DNA of 64,000 nt from Beijerinckiaceae bacterium (GTDB lineage Bacteria; Pseudomonadota; Alphaproteobacteria; Rhizobiales; Beijerinckiaceae): the NCBI GenBank assembly GCA_004564215.1, contig CP024846.1:1426001-1490000 (forward strand). Reading direction: 5' to 3'. The notes below the pieces were generated by a model. The model was given only the letters and a program-made list of their open reading frames with translations. It was not told where the DNA came from and did no database searches. Position numbers and translations under genes: made by a program. Positions 1-8,601 of the stretch are shown piece by piece. How positions within the stretch are numbered: the first letter of the stretch is position 1; every line of letters starts with the position of its first letter.

Positions 1-202
1 CGACCACGAGATCGGCGCCCATGCGGGAGAAGCTGGTTGCAATGCCGTCCCGCAATGCCCAGCCGGTCACGAAGCCCGCAAAACCGACGCCGACGGCCAT
101 CGTAACCGAGAGGGCAAGAAACAGCGTCCGCAAGCGGCGCCTGCCGACATTCTGAGCGGCGAGCCGGAACAACAGAAAAAACGTTCCCGTGCGTGTCGTC
201 AT
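1..202 (-). CDS. ABC transporter permease, FtsX/MacB-like (N-terminal part; runs off window)
   Basis: The first 67 codons on the minus strand begin at the ATG at 202-200 and read off the left edge. The start is a short cytoplasmic lead, a basic patch (NVGRRRLR), then a hydrophobic stretch of about 20 residues (TLFLALSVTMAVGVGFAG) and the beginning of an extracytoplasmic region. This is the usual N-terminus of MacB/FtsX/LolE-type ABC permeases, which mostly do mechanotransmission or efflux. It lies 24 bp downstream of the exported propeller gene on the same strand, so the two are probably cotranscribed. The family call rests on the N-terminus only. Confidence 0.6.
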   Translation of the reverse strand, partial: MTTRTGTFFLLFRLAAQNVGRRRLRTLFLALSVTMAVGVGFAGFVTGWALRDGIATSFSRMGADLVV

Positions 203-226
203 ACAGCGCGCCGATCAAATTTCGGG

Positions 227-1909
227 TCAGACCGTCGTGCAGCGGCTGTGGATCAATTCCTGATTATTGCGCGGGACGATCACGCAATCATGGTGGCCCC
301 CGAAGTTCGGCAGATAGCCGACGGGTTCCAGAGTGTCCTGCGTGAAGACGAAAGTGCCTCCTTCCAGCCTTTGAAAGCCGCTGAAAATCTGCAAGACATA
401 TTTTCCATCGTAGGTGACATGCATGGTCTGGCAATCGACTCCGACATTCTCGAAGCGCTTGATGGTCGTCCAGGTCGCCGTATCGACGACGACAATGGCG
501 CTCCTAGCCGGTTTTTGGTGCAGCTCCGAGACAAACATTTTGGACCCGTCCATCGAATAGGTGATATGGAACGGGCTCGGCGTCGATCCGACCCAATGCG
601 AGTCCTTGAAATCGGTGATCCGCTTCCATTTCCGCGGGTCCGGATCGACACAGTCGAACACGCCCATGCTGTTTTGGCGGGTATTGTTGGTCATGACGAA
701 CCATTTGCCGTTCGGTCCGAACCCGCATTCATGGCCCGACGTCATCACCGTATCCAGTTTGATTTCCCATATGCCGTCGCTGACTTTCGTCACCGGAATA
801 TTATCCTTCGGGGTTCCGGCCGGTGAGGAGATGCAGGCGACGGGCTCCATGCTGGTACGGTCGAAGACGACGCCAACGGCGAACATCCGCAGGGTCACAA
901 GCGAGAGCGGATGGATCGGATGGTGCACGCAATTGTCCGAGCCGGTGAGGGTCCGGACGGAATCGCCCGGCAGCTGGCCCGTATAGACGAGATATTCGCC
1001 CATCGGCACCATTTCCCAGTCGAGTTTGTTCCCTTTGGTCCCGCGGTAATCGTAAAGGCCTGTTTCCGGCGCCATCACAAGTTTGGTGATCCGAACCCTG
1101 CCGCCCTTGAACCAATTGTCTTCGAGCGCACCATCGGTTTCATTTCCGTGCCAATCGAAGCGGAAGGCCGCGATGACTTTGGTTTTCTGCTGTCCCGTCG
1201 CCCGCGTGAAAAATGCCACGACATCCTTCTGTCCGTCCGAACAGGAAAACCCCGAAGCATCCGGGAAGATCACGGTGTGGACGCCGACGCCAATGCCGGT
1301 CGTCTCGGCGATATTCTCCAACAGGTTCATCTGCTGCCCGTCGAAGCCGACGCGATAGATCTGATTGCCCTGGCCCCAGATCGGATCGAGCATGCCATGC
1401 TCCCGGATCTCGCTCGGGATACCATAGATCAGCACGTTCTGGCCGCCCTGGGTCGAGTTCACGAATTCAAAACCTTTGCGCGGGTCGGGGGATGGGAAAG
1501 CCGCGAGGTGATGCGCAATCGGACAGCTGTCGCCATAGTTCCAATATTCGATCCAGGCCAGCGTCTTGCCCGTCGAGAGATCCTGTACTTGTGCCCCGCC
1601 CCCAAGCTTCGTCGGCGTCAACCAGAGGTAATCTCCGAGCTGATTGAAATGCGGACTCGCCCCTTCGATCTTTGCGGCGGTTTCAGCGGGCGCGTTATCC
1701 GAAGACCCCCAAAGGCCGGAGAAAAAGCCGCCCGCCTTGGCAGAACCTCCGCCCAGAATCGTGCCGATGAGTCCACCGGACGCAGCTTGCAATATTTTCC
1801 GCCGGTTCACCGGCCCATGCCGGTTAAAAAGTCGAGCGACCGAGGGAGCGGCAATGCTATTTTGAGGGGAAATCTTATTCGCTGACGGGGGTATCGGATC
1901 TGAGTCCAT
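227..1909 (-). CDS. Tat-exported beta-propeller protein with His/Cys-rich blades (possibly NosZ/YncE-like)
   Basis: A 560-residue protein. I prefer the ATG at 1909 (AAGGGA with 9-nt spacing) over a TTG at 1933. A twin-arginine motif (NRRKILQAA) precedes a hydrophobic stretch and an Ala-rich cleavage region, so export to the periplasm by Tat is likely; Tat often carries cofactor proteins. The rest has blade-like repeats (DG.KM/FVS, DGKYVLQI). Several blades carry His or Cys clusters: CVHHPIH, SGHECGFG, SPFHITYS, CQTMHVTYD and GGHHDCVIVP. This recalls the propeller domain of nitrous-oxide reductase, whose CuZ ligands are histidines from successive blades. No CuA cupredoxin domain is present, so it is not a classical NosZ. 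Function unknown. Confidence 0.6.
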   Translation of the reverse strand: MDSDPIPPSANKISPQNSIAAPSVARLFNRHGPVNRRKILQAASGGLIGTILGGGSAKAGGFFSGLWGSSDNAPAETAAKIEGASPHFNQLGDYLWLTPTKLGGGAQVQDLSTGKTLAWIEYWNYGDSCPIAHHLAAFPSPDPRKGFEFVNSTQGGQNVLIYGIPSEIREHGMLDPIWGQGNQIYRVGFDGQQMNLLENIAETTGIGVGVHTVIFPDASGFSCSDGQKDVVAFFTRATGQQKTKVIAAFRFDWHGNETDGALEDNWFKGGRVRITKLVMAPETGLYDYRGTKGNKLDWEMVPMGEYLVYTGQLPGDSVRTLTGSDNCVHHPIHPLSLVTLRMFAVGVVFDRTSMEPVACISSPAGTPKDNIPVTKVSDGIWEIKLDTVMTSGHECGFGPNGKWFVMTNNTRQNSMGVFDCVDPDPRKWKRITDFKDSHWVGSTPSPFHITYSMDGSKMFVSELHQKPARSAIVVVDTATWTTIKRFENVGVDCQTMHVTYDGKYVLQIFSGFQRLEGGTFVFTQDTLEPVGYLPNFGGHHDCVIVPRNNQELIHSRCTTV

Positions 1910-2121
1910 CGTTGCCATTCCCTTGATCTTCAAGCCGGTGGGAAATGAATCAGCAGCGCCAGGCAGACGCCAAAGAATTGCTTCGCCGCAGATTCAACAA
2001 TTGGGGATTGGCTTAGACTAGGCCAGCTCGGTCGAGCCCCGCCAAACCCCGCGCAGGCTTTTGCGCCCGCGCGTCGCACGACCCAGAGATGTCAATCCCT
2101 GCTTCATGAACTGGCGTGTCC

Positions 2122-2154
2122 AAAGGGTCTGAGTCTTAGAAAGACAAACCCTTT
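2122..2154. terminator. Bidirectional hairpin terminator between the cupin and propeller genes
   Basis: Outer stem AAAGGGT (2122-2128) pairs with ACCCTTT (2148-2154); inner stem GTCTT (2133-2137) pairs with AAGAC (2141-2145). On the minus strand it lies just downstream of the cupin gene and is followed by a short T stretch. It would separate that gene from the propeller gene, so the two are probably not one operon. Confidence 0.6.
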
Positions 2155-2188
2155 AAGGAGAGCGAAAATCGGTTTCCGGCGGAACCCG

Positions 2189-2620
2189 TTAGCCCTCGCG
2201 ATTGGGAGTGCCGAGGACATGAACATTCGGCGGCAGCATCACATTGTCGAATTGCTGCGTGAACATCGCCGCGGCGAAGAAAGCGACAGCGCGCAAAGTT
2301 TCATTGCCGGTATTGACGAGGTCGTGTCGCACCGGTGTCGGGATGACAAAAACGCTCCCCGGTTTGACCTGGTGGGTCACTCCGCCTTCCATGCGCAGCT
2401 CGCCGGTGCCGGCAAGAATATATTGCGTCTCCTCGGTCGCGTCGGTGTGCCAGCCGAGGCGATGGCCAGGCTCGATCTCATAAACGATGGTCGAGGACTG
2501 GGTCGTTCCATGTCCTCCGTAAGCGGCAAAAGCGCCGGCCCATTGGACTGTCGGGTCATCCACCCCTCCGACTTTAGCCCGTGGGAGATCGCCGGTCGCA
2601 ACGACAAAGACTGTATCCAA
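2189..2620 (-). CDS. Small single-domain cupin protein
   Basis: A 143-residue protein with one cupin barrel. Motif 1 runs from GHRLGWHTDATEETQYILAG and motif 2 is PGSVFVIPTPVRHDLVNTG. The usual HxH of motif 1 is HTD here, so only one of the two His ligands is kept, along with the downstream Glu and the motif-2 His. Metal binding is therefore possible but not certain. No signal peptide is visible. Small cupins of this kind are annotated as sugar-binding, quercetinase-like or isomerase proteins, and the sequence does not decide which. A hairpin terminator follows the gene. Confidence 0.75.
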   Translation of the reverse strand: MDTVFVVATGDLPRAKVGGVDDPTVQWAGAFAAYGGHGTTQSSTIVYEIEPGHRLGWHTDATEETQYILAGTGELRMEGGVTHQVKPGSVFVIPTPVRHDLVNTGNETLRAVAFFAAAMFTQQFDNVMLPPNVHVLGTPNREG

Positions 2621-2838
2621 GAGAGCCTCTCCTCATGAAGATCGCCGCTCCGGGGAAAATTCCTGTCTCGGCGGCCAGCCCATTGCTTACGTGGCAATTG
2701 CTGCACGGATGTGATGTTAGCGAGGCACGCAATTGCCGTCAAACTATAGGAGACTTTTATAAATTATCATTTGCCTCGGCGACGCCGACGCCGCCAATCC
2801 AAAGCTACACCTGAAGCCAGCCAAGCGCTGGAAGGGCC

Positions 2839-3030
2839 CTACTCCAGATCGATCGTCTCTTCGACAACATGATTGAGCGGCGCGTTGTCTGCTGTGAGCG
2901 TCATGCGTAATTTCAGCTTGTTTCCCTCAACCTTTCCGTCGCGAACGACCCGTTCGATCTCGCGTTGCGAGGTAATGCCGACCACCTTGAGGAATTTGCG
3001 CACTGCCATGTTGAAACTCTCTTCGTCCAT
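2839..3030 (-). CDS. DUF6494 family small protein
   Basis: A 63-residue acidic protein starting MDEESFNMAVRKFLKVVG and continuing SQREIE, which is the conserved core of DUF6494. The ATG at 3030 is preceded on its strand by GGGAGGG with about 5-nt spacing, so I prefer it to the ATG 24 bases further upstream. No membrane segment or signal peptide. The family has no known function; members are short proteins of proteobacteria. It ends 208 bp from the cupin gene on the same strand and begins 47 bp after the serine hydrolase gene, so it could be cotranscribed with the latter. Confidence 0.75.
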   Translation of the reverse strand: MDEESFNMAVRKFLKVVGITSQREIERVVRDGKVEGNKLKLRMTLTADNAPLNHVVEETIDLE

Positions 3031-3077
3031 GCGACCCTCCCATTTTGCCGACAAATGCTCGGTGGACCTGCCAGCAC

Positions 3078-4628
3078 TCAGCTCACGACGCGGTTGAAGC
3101 TGCCCTGCCCATGGATATTGAGGTTTTCAATCGTAATTTGGTTCGCCCGTTGATCGGCTCCAACCATAAATGTGACCGCACTTGGCCCATACGCATTCTC
3201 ACCGACCGGCTGGTAGGTGAACACATCGCGATCGAAGTGACGCAGCGGATAGGGCTGCTGCTTGGGCCCCAGCTTCAGGGTCAGCCCGGCGTCGCGCCCC
3301 ATGATTTCAATCGGTCCGTAGAGATCATTGTGATAGCCACCAAGATAAGCGGCAGTCGAAAGTGCCGGGGCGATTTGTGCCGGCGGTTTCAGATAATCGA
3401 CGGCAGTGCCATATTCGGGCGCCATTATCTTCGCGAATTGTTGCCCGAACAATCCAAGCCAGTCCTTCTCGACTTTGCCTGACAGAACGAGGTCGAGAAA
3501 GCTTCGGCAAAGGGCCTCCGGCAGGCCGACGGGAGAAGCATTGGTCAGCACCACGATGCCGATTTGTTCGTGGGGAAGCACATTCACACATGTCGCGGCC
3601 CCGAGATTGAACGCCCCCGAGTGACTCCAGCGGATACGGCCAGCCTCGTCGTAATTCACGCCCCAGCCAAGTCCGTAGAACGACGAGCGGTCGACCATCG
3701 GGTTTTCGGCGGGCGTGCTGACGATTTGCGGGCGGTGGGTCTCATCCAAAGGTGCCGCCTTGACGATTTCACGGCCGTCCACCGTCCCCCTGCCAAGCTG
3801 CAAACGCAGCCACAACGCCATATCGCGGGCTGAAGAAGAGACTCCACCCGCCGGCGATTGGGCGTCGGCGTCGCGAATATATTTGGCGACCCAGGTGTCA
3901 CCTTGCTTGACATGGCCGATGGCACGATTCGAGGCGTTGGAAAAATCGGCAAAGCGTGAACTCGTAGAGTTCATGCCGAGCGGCCGATAAAGCCGGTCCG
4001 CACTTAGCTCTTCCCAGGATTTCCCGCTGGCTTTTGCTGCCGCGACCGCAGCCGCGGTCAGGCCGAAATTCGTGTAGGCGTACTGCGAGCGAAAGCTGCT
4101 GTCGGGCTTTACAAAGCGCAATCGATGCAGGACCTCGTTTCGGTCATAGCCGATGTCTTCGAGGAAATCGCCGGCATGGTCCGGCAATCCGCTTCGATGA
4201 CAGAACATATCGCGCAACGTGATCGCTCGTGTCACCCATGCGTCGTGCATCGCAAAGGCCGGATCGTGGCTGACGATCTGATCGTCCCAGGTCACACGCC
4301 CGTCACCCGCTAGCGCCGCGACGACCGTGGAGGCGACCGGCTTCGAAAGTGAAGCAAGCTGGAAAATTGTGTCGGAATCGACAGGCTCCGCCGTGCCGGC
4401 CCGCCGCACGCCGAAGCCCTTGAGGTAGAGGACGTTGTCCCCGTACGCAACGGCGATCGAAAGGCCCGGCACTTTAGTTCGTTTCAGGGCCTCGCCGGCG
4501 AGCTTGTCAAGTTCCGGAAGCGCCTGCTCGACGACCGCCCGTGTTGGCGCCTTGGCCTGAGCAAATGCCATCCGTGGCATAAGCGCAGCCGCGGTCGAAA
4601 GGAGCGCGGACCGTCGTGACAATTTCAT
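3078..4628 (-). CDS. Tat-exported serine hydrolase, beta-lactamase/class C-like (PF00144)
   Basis: A 516-residue protein starting at the ATG at 4628 (GAGG upstream); an earlier ATG at 4670 only adds a non-conserved lead. The N-terminus MKLSRRSALLSTAAALMPRMAFAQA is a Tat-like signal with an AxA cleavage site. The catalytic signatures are SLSK (SxxK), YTN in QYAYTNFG (YxN), and HSG in WSHSGAFN near the third active-site strand. An extra C-terminal beta-domain (about the last 120 residues) follows, as in penicillin-binding esterases and D-aminopeptidases. The substrate (ester, D-peptide or beta-lactam) cannot be read from sequence. It acts in the periplasm. Confidence 0.85.
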   Translation of the reverse strand: MKLSRRSALLSTAAALMPRMAFAQAKAPTRAVVEQALPELDKLAGEALKRTKVPGLSIAVAYGDNVLYLKGFGVRRAGTAEPVDSDTIFQLASLSKPVASTVVAALAGDGRVTWDDQIVSHDPAFAMHDAWVTRAITLRDMFCHRSGLPDHAGDFLEDIGYDRNEVLHRLRFVKPDSSFRSQYAYTNFGLTAAAVAAAKASGKSWEELSADRLYRPLGMNSTSSRFADFSNASNRAIGHVKQGDTWVAKYIRDADAQSPAGGVSSSARDMALWLRLQLGRGTVDGREIVKAAPLDETHRPQIVSTPAENPMVDRSSFYGLGWGVNYDEAGRIRWSHSGAFNLGAATCVNVLPHEQIGIVVLTNASPVGLPEALCRSFLDLVLSGKVEKDWLGLFGQQFAKIMAPEYGTAVDYLKPPAQIAPALSTAAYLGGYHNDLYGPIEIMGRDAGLTLKLGPKQQPYPLRHFDRDVFTYQPVGENAYGPSAVTFMVGADQRANQITIENLNIHGQGSFNRVVS

Positions 4629-4839
4629 CGGATGAACAACCTCGCCGCCGCTCCCCAGCGCCCGCAACACCTTGTGAAAATCAGGGAGTTGCCCACGGGT
4701 CGACGTCCAATGTCATTGATTAGGCGGCATTTTCTGAAAACTTAACCGGTATTCGCGGCGACTGCAACAAATGGCCCCCTTGCGGCGACCTCCTCGACCA
4801 TCCATATACCATCCATGTGGATGTTATTGGGGATAGGCG

Positions 4840-5259
4840 ATGGCGGGAACTGTGCACCGGCTGCCGGACAGGGTGGGCGAGTCCGAGAAAATTACGGTCA
4901 ACGTGGGCTACGTCGACCTTGGCCACATCGACCTGCTGGTGCAAGAGGGTTTCTACTCCAACCGCAGCGACCTCATCCGCACAGCGATTCGCAATCAGCT
5001 CGCCATTCACGCGGATGCCGTCAAGCAGTCGATCGTCCGGCACACGCTTGAGCTCGGCCTGCGACGCTACAGCCGCGAGAATTTGGAAGCCGTGAAGGCC
5101 ACCGGCGACAAACTGCGGATCAATATCGTCGGACTGGCCGTCATCGCCGACGACGTATCGCCTGAGCTTGCGAGCGAAACCATCGAGTCGATCAACGTTC
5201 TTGGCGCCCTGCAGGCCAGCCCGGCGGTCAAGGCGGCACTTTTTGACCGCATACGGTGA
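4840..5259 (+). CDS. CopG/ribbon-helix-helix family regulator
   Basis: A 139-residue protein. Residues 17-60 (EKITVNVGYVDLGHIDLLVQEG and the following FYSNRSDLIRTAIRNQL) make a beta-strand plus two helices with the N/T-R-S-D-x-I-R-x-A-I-R pattern of ribbon-helix-helix proteins. RHH proteins bind DNA as dimers through the beta-strand. The remaining part is helical and could be an effector or oligomerisation domain. It lies 35 bp upstream of an esterase gene on the same strand. Autoregulation of this gene pair is an inference; antitoxin function is unlikely because no toxin gene is adjacent. Confidence 0.8.
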   Translation: MAGTVHRLPDRVGESEKITVNVGYVDLGHIDLLVQEGFYSNRSDLIRTAIRNQLAIHADAVKQSIVRHTLELGLRRYSRENLEAVKATGDKLRINIVGLAVIADDVSPELASETIESINVLGALQASPAVKAALFDRIR

Positions 5260-5294
5260 TTGCACCGCGACCCCCTCCTTTGAAGGACATGAGA

Positions 5295-6545
5295 ATGAAG
5301 AGCCTCTTCAGCGGTGCCATGCACAAGGCTGCGAAACTTACACAAAATCAAAACGTCATCGAAGCCACGCGCGTGATTCGGCGCGCGCTGTCCGGGGGGC
5401 GAGAGAATAGCTCCTGGCCCACCGATACGTCCTCCGAAAAAATCCAGCGGATCGAACCGAAGCAGACTCCGGCCGAGGTGGCCGGTTTTGCCCGAGCTGG
5501 CGCCGGCATCGGCGCAGAGGGCGCCGCGAGAGACTTTGGTTTTAACCCCGGGCGTGTCAAGCGGCCGCTGGGAGAGATTTTGGAGCTGCTGCGAACGCCC
5601 GACCTTCCCGGATTCGGGCTGCCCTCAAAACCGGCCGTAAAAGCCCGAAGCGCCCCTCCGGTGCCGCCGGACGGGGCAGGGTTTTTGACCCGAACCTTTG
5701 CTTGCGAGGCTGGTTCGAGGGACTACAAACTCTACGTTCCAAGCCGGATGAAATCCTCGAAGCGTCCGTTGATCGTGATGCTTCATGGCTGCGCGCAAAA
5801 TCCCGACGATTTCGCCGCCGGGACCGGCATGAATCTGCTGGCAGAGGAACATGGCTTTATCGTCGCCTATCCCAGGCAACCGACAAGTTCCAATCCGACC
5901 GCCTGCTGGAACTGGTTCAACATCAAGGATCAGATGCGCGACATTGGCGAACCGAGCATTCTCGCCGGAATCACGCGCCATATCATGGCGGAGTTCGATA
6001 TCGATTCAAAAAAAGTGTTCATGGCGGGTCTCTCCGCCGGCGGCGCCATGACGGCGATCATGAGTACCGCCTATCCGGAGCTGTATGCCGCGGCAGGCAT
6101 TCATTCCGGGCTCGCCTATGGGTCTGCCACGGATCTGCCCTCGGCATTTGCGGCGATGCGTGGCAATCCAGGTCTGGCCGAGAAAACACCCAAAAGGCGG
6201 CGGTCAGGAAAGGCCGGTGGCGTTCGCACGATCGTGTTTCATGGCGCATCCGATCAAACGGTGCATCCCGCCAACGCCGATCGAATCGTGGCTGCGGCGC
6301 GGGCGGAACTGTCCGATCCTGAACTGGAAATAGAGCAAGGCCAGGCGGGTGGGCGAAAATATACGCGCACCATCATCACCGAGGCGAGCGGCGTCCCGCA
6401 TGTGGAATATTGGGCCATCCAGGGATTAGGGCACGCCTGGTCGGGAGGTCGCCCGGAAGGCTCCTACACGGATCATCAAGGGCCCGACGCGACGCGCGAA
6501 ATGCTGCGGTTCTTCCTGAAACGTCCAACGCCGACCCCGAGGTAG
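5295..6545 (+). CDS. PHB depolymerase family esterase (LpqC-like)
   Basis: A 416-residue alpha/beta hydrolase. GAAGGA lies 7 nt before the ATG at 5295 and only 1 nt before the ATG at 5289, which decides the start. The first ~130 residues are a poorly conserved, charged extension starting MKSLFSGAMHKAAKLTQ. The catalytic domain follows: PLIVMLHGCAQNPDDFA (oxyanion region), GLSAGG (nucleophile Ser) and GLGHAWSGG (catalytic His). This is the polyhydroxybutyrate depolymerase / feruloyl-esterase-like family. No clear signal peptide, so an intracellular PHB or short-chain ester role is plausible. The RHH regulator upstream probably controls it. Confidence 0.85.
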   Translation: MKSLFSGAMHKAAKLTQNQNVIEATRVIRRALSGGRENSSWPTDTSSEKIQRIEPKQTPAEVAGFARAGAGIGAEGAARDFGFNPGRVKRPLGEILELLRTPDLPGFGLPSKPAVKARSAPPVPPDGAGFLTRTFACEAGSRDYKLYVPSRMKSSKRPLIVMLHGCAQNPDDFAAGTGMNLLAEEHGFIVAYPRQPTSSNPTACWNWFNIKDQMRDIGEPSILAGITRHIMAEFDIDSKKVFMAGLSAGGAMTAIMSTAYPELYAAAGIHSGLAYGSATDLPSAFAAMRGNPGLAEKTPKRRRSGKAGGVRTIVFHGASDQTVHPANADRIVAAARAELSDPELEIEQGQAGGRKYTRTIITEASGVPHVEYWAIQGLGHAWSGGRPEGSYTDHQGPDATREMLRFFLKRPTPTPR

Positions 6546-6872
6546 GCACCTTGATCCGAGGCAAATGCTTAATCTTTGCCTCGGGCCTTGCGGATGGGGG
6601 CCGGCGCACCATATAAGGTAAGGCAATGTCGATGCCTTCGGGCTCTGTTGCCGGATACGGTCGCGATACGAAGTGGTAACGCCGGATGTACGCGTACTAC
6701 TTGGTTCGTGGCCGTTGTTTTTTGGTTTCAGCCTTACCTCTGCCGCCCGTGCAGTGGCGTTGTTTTCCAGGCTGAACTTTTTCGCGGATTGTCGGGGCAA
6801 GACCGCAACAGGCTCGCATGCCGACCACCCCTTATAAAATTCCGTTGCCAACTCCTCCGACCGGAAAAACCA
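6546..6872. other. Intergenic region, 327 bp
   Basis: No credible coding sequence. It contains a perfect 10-bp inverted repeat, CCGAGGCAAA (6556-6565) with TTTGCCTCGG (6575-6584) around a 9-nt loop, 10 bp after the esterase stop. This is probably the esterase terminator although no T-run follows. The remainder should hold the promoter of the small gene at 6873, but I see no clear consensus. Confidence 0.5.
6556..6584 (+). terminator. Hairpin after the esterase gene
   Basis: Perfect 10-bp stem with a 9-nt loop starting 10 bp after the esterase stop codon. The missing T-run makes it a Rho-assisted or mRNA-stabilising hairpin rather than a textbook intrinsic terminator. Confidence 0.5.
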
Positions 6873-7139
6873 ATGGCTCAACATTTGTATGCAATCGGCC
6901 AGCACGTGAATTTCGATGGACAGATCGGGTCACAGATGAAACCGGCCGGTACTTTCATTGTCACCAAGCTTCTGCCGCCGCTCGGCGTCGAATTTCAGTA
7001 CCGAATCAAAAGCGAACGCGAGGCCTACGAGCGCGTGGCGATCGAACCGCAGCTGCGGGCCCTGAAACCGAAGGACCCCGCAGACAATCAATTGCCGCGC
7101 AATGCCTCCGAAGCGGAGCGCGTTTTCGCCGGCGCCTGA
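6873..7139 (+). CDS. Conserved hypothetical small protein
   Basis: An 88-residue protein starting MAQHLYAIGQHVNF. I prefer the ATG at 6873 because the open frame upstream is low-quality, Cys-rich and non-conserved-looking. The protein has a beta-strand-rich first half (GQHVNFDGQIGSQMKPAGTFIVTKLLP) and a charged second half (YRIKSEREAYERVAIEPQLRAL), reminiscent of small SH3-like or KOW-like proteins common in Rhizobiales. No signal peptide or membrane segment. It is convergent with the oxalate decarboxylase gene 42 bp downstream. Function unknown. Confidence 0.6.
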   Translation: MAQHLYAIGQHVNFDGQIGSQMKPAGTFIVTKLLPPLGVEFQYRIKSEREAYERVAIEPQLRALKPKDPADNQLPRNASEAERVFAGA

Positions 7140-7181
7140 CGACGCGAAGTCAGCAAGACGATGCCTAACCGCGCCTGCCTG

Positions 7182-8438
7182 TCACTCTGGCATGATCTCC
7201 GGCTTGTTGTTGGGGAACTTTGCGATGACCGCTTCATCCACGTTAAAGTGTTGGGCGACCAATGCCGGCGGCGTATGAGTGATCCAGTCCGATAAGGACA
7301 CATCCGCGAAATAGGAACTTCTGAACACTTCGAGGAATTGCAGGTCGGTATCGCCGACATTCTTTATATAATGTCCGTTGCTGCGCTTCACATAGCCGAT
7401 GTCGCCGGGGTTGAAATCCATTGTGACCGCTCTGGGCCCGGAATCGAACACGGTCATGCGTCCTTTTCCCTTGATCCAATATTGCCATTCATCGGCATTG
7501 GGATGCCAATGCATCTCTCGAAGTCCCCCCGGATGGATCGTGACAAGCGCCGCCGCGATTGTCTTCGACACGGTGAAATTGCTGCTGTCGGCAATCCGGA
7601 CTTCGCCGCCCTTCGTCTGCCGCGTGGGCGCGCTTGAGCCCAGGGAAAATGTGAATGGATGCGGCGGAAACCCCATCGGTCCCTTGACCGCCGCCTGGTC
7701 GGCCGAGAGAGCTCCTGGCAGCTTGCCTTGGAAGATATAGAGCTGGTGAAGGGGAATTTTCGCGAAGGTGTCGATCGGGACGCCGAAATTCTCGGCCAAT
7801 ATCTCCGGCGGCGTGTGCGCCATCCAATCGGTAACCAAGAGAGTATTGTATTCCGTGGCTTTGCCATCGTCGAAGCACAGGATGAACTCACACCCGTCCG
7901 GCCCGAGCCCTTGCAGCGAATGCGGCAGGCCCGCCGGAAAATACCAAAGATCGCCCTCTTTCACATCGGCGACGGAGGCCCGGCCCATTTCGTCGAGAAT
8001 CGTGACCCGGCAGTTGCCGTAGGACATGAAGCCCCACTCGGCCGCAAGGTGCCAGTGCATTTCCCTGATGCCCCCGGCGGTGAGCCGCATGTCGACGCCG
8101 GAGATGGTGTCCGCGATGGCGAAGTCGGCTTGTGTCACCTGACGCGCCCACCCTCCATCCTGGACACGTTTCGGTGCATTGTTGAACGAGGCCCAGAACA
8201 TCGGCATGTCGCTGACATCGGTCGGCGGCGGGAATTGCGCCGACGGAAACTGGCTGCCCAGCACCTTGTTCTGCGGACCTGGATCGGTGAGACTGGCTGG
8301 GTTACCCGTGGTGTTGATGGCTCCCTGCGGCGGCTCATCCGGATTTCCGTAGGTGGCGGAACGCGCCTTCGTCGCGGCCGTAACCATTGCGCCCGCGGCT
8401 GTCGCCGACAAAATTTTTCGCCTCGAAATCTTGGACAT
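7182..8438 (-). CDS. Oxalate decarboxylase, bicupin, Tat-exported
   Basis: A 418-residue protein. The ATG at 8438 has GGAGG with 7-nt spacing. The N-terminus MSKISRRKILSATAAGAM is a Tat signal. Two cupin domains each carry a complete Mn site: REMHWHLAAEWGFM in domain 1 and REMHWHPNADEWQYW in domain 2 (HxH plus Glu), with the later His in PHSLQG and NGHYIKN. The domain-1 lid, SENST in Bacillus OxdC, is TEYNT here (in DDGKATEYNTLLVTDW). The lid Glu that marks decarboxylases is kept. The reaction is oxalate to formate plus CO2, probably in the periplasm. Confidence 0.9.
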   Translation of the reverse strand: MSKISRRKILSATAAGAMVTAATKARSATYGNPDEPPQGAINTTGNPASLTDPGPQNKVLGSQFPSAQFPPPTDVSDMPMFWASFNNAPKRVQDGGWARQVTQADFAIADTISGVDMRLTAGGIREMHWHLAAEWGFMSYGNCRVTILDEMGRASVADVKEGDLWYFPAGLPHSLQGLGPDGCEFILCFDDGKATEYNTLLVTDWMAHTPPEILAENFGVPIDTFAKIPLHQLYIFQGKLPGALSADQAAVKGPMGFPPHPFTFSLGSSAPTRQTKGGEVRIADSSNFTVSKTIAAALVTIHPGGLREMHWHPNADEWQYWIKGKGRMTVFDSGPRAVTMDFNPGDIGYVKRSNGHYIKNVGDTDLQFLEVFRSSYFADVSLSDWITHTPPALVAQHFNVDEAVIAKFPNNKPEIMPE

Positions 8439-8601
8439 CGCATAGCCTCCGACGTTGCTCATACTTGGTATTGGATGACCCGCTGAGACGCAAGCCAGCA
8501 ACGAGCGACAATTCTAGCCTGGCCTGCGTCGTAGCATTGGGGTTATGGTTGCGCTCGCAAACACCTTCGTGACAGCAACTCGATACCCGCGTGGAAAAGC
8601 C

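Noticed and set aside
911..1885. Long open frame opposite the exported propeller gene
   Set aside because: It is a composition effect of the GC-rich opposite strand. The minus-strand protein has a signal peptide and domain logic while this one has none.
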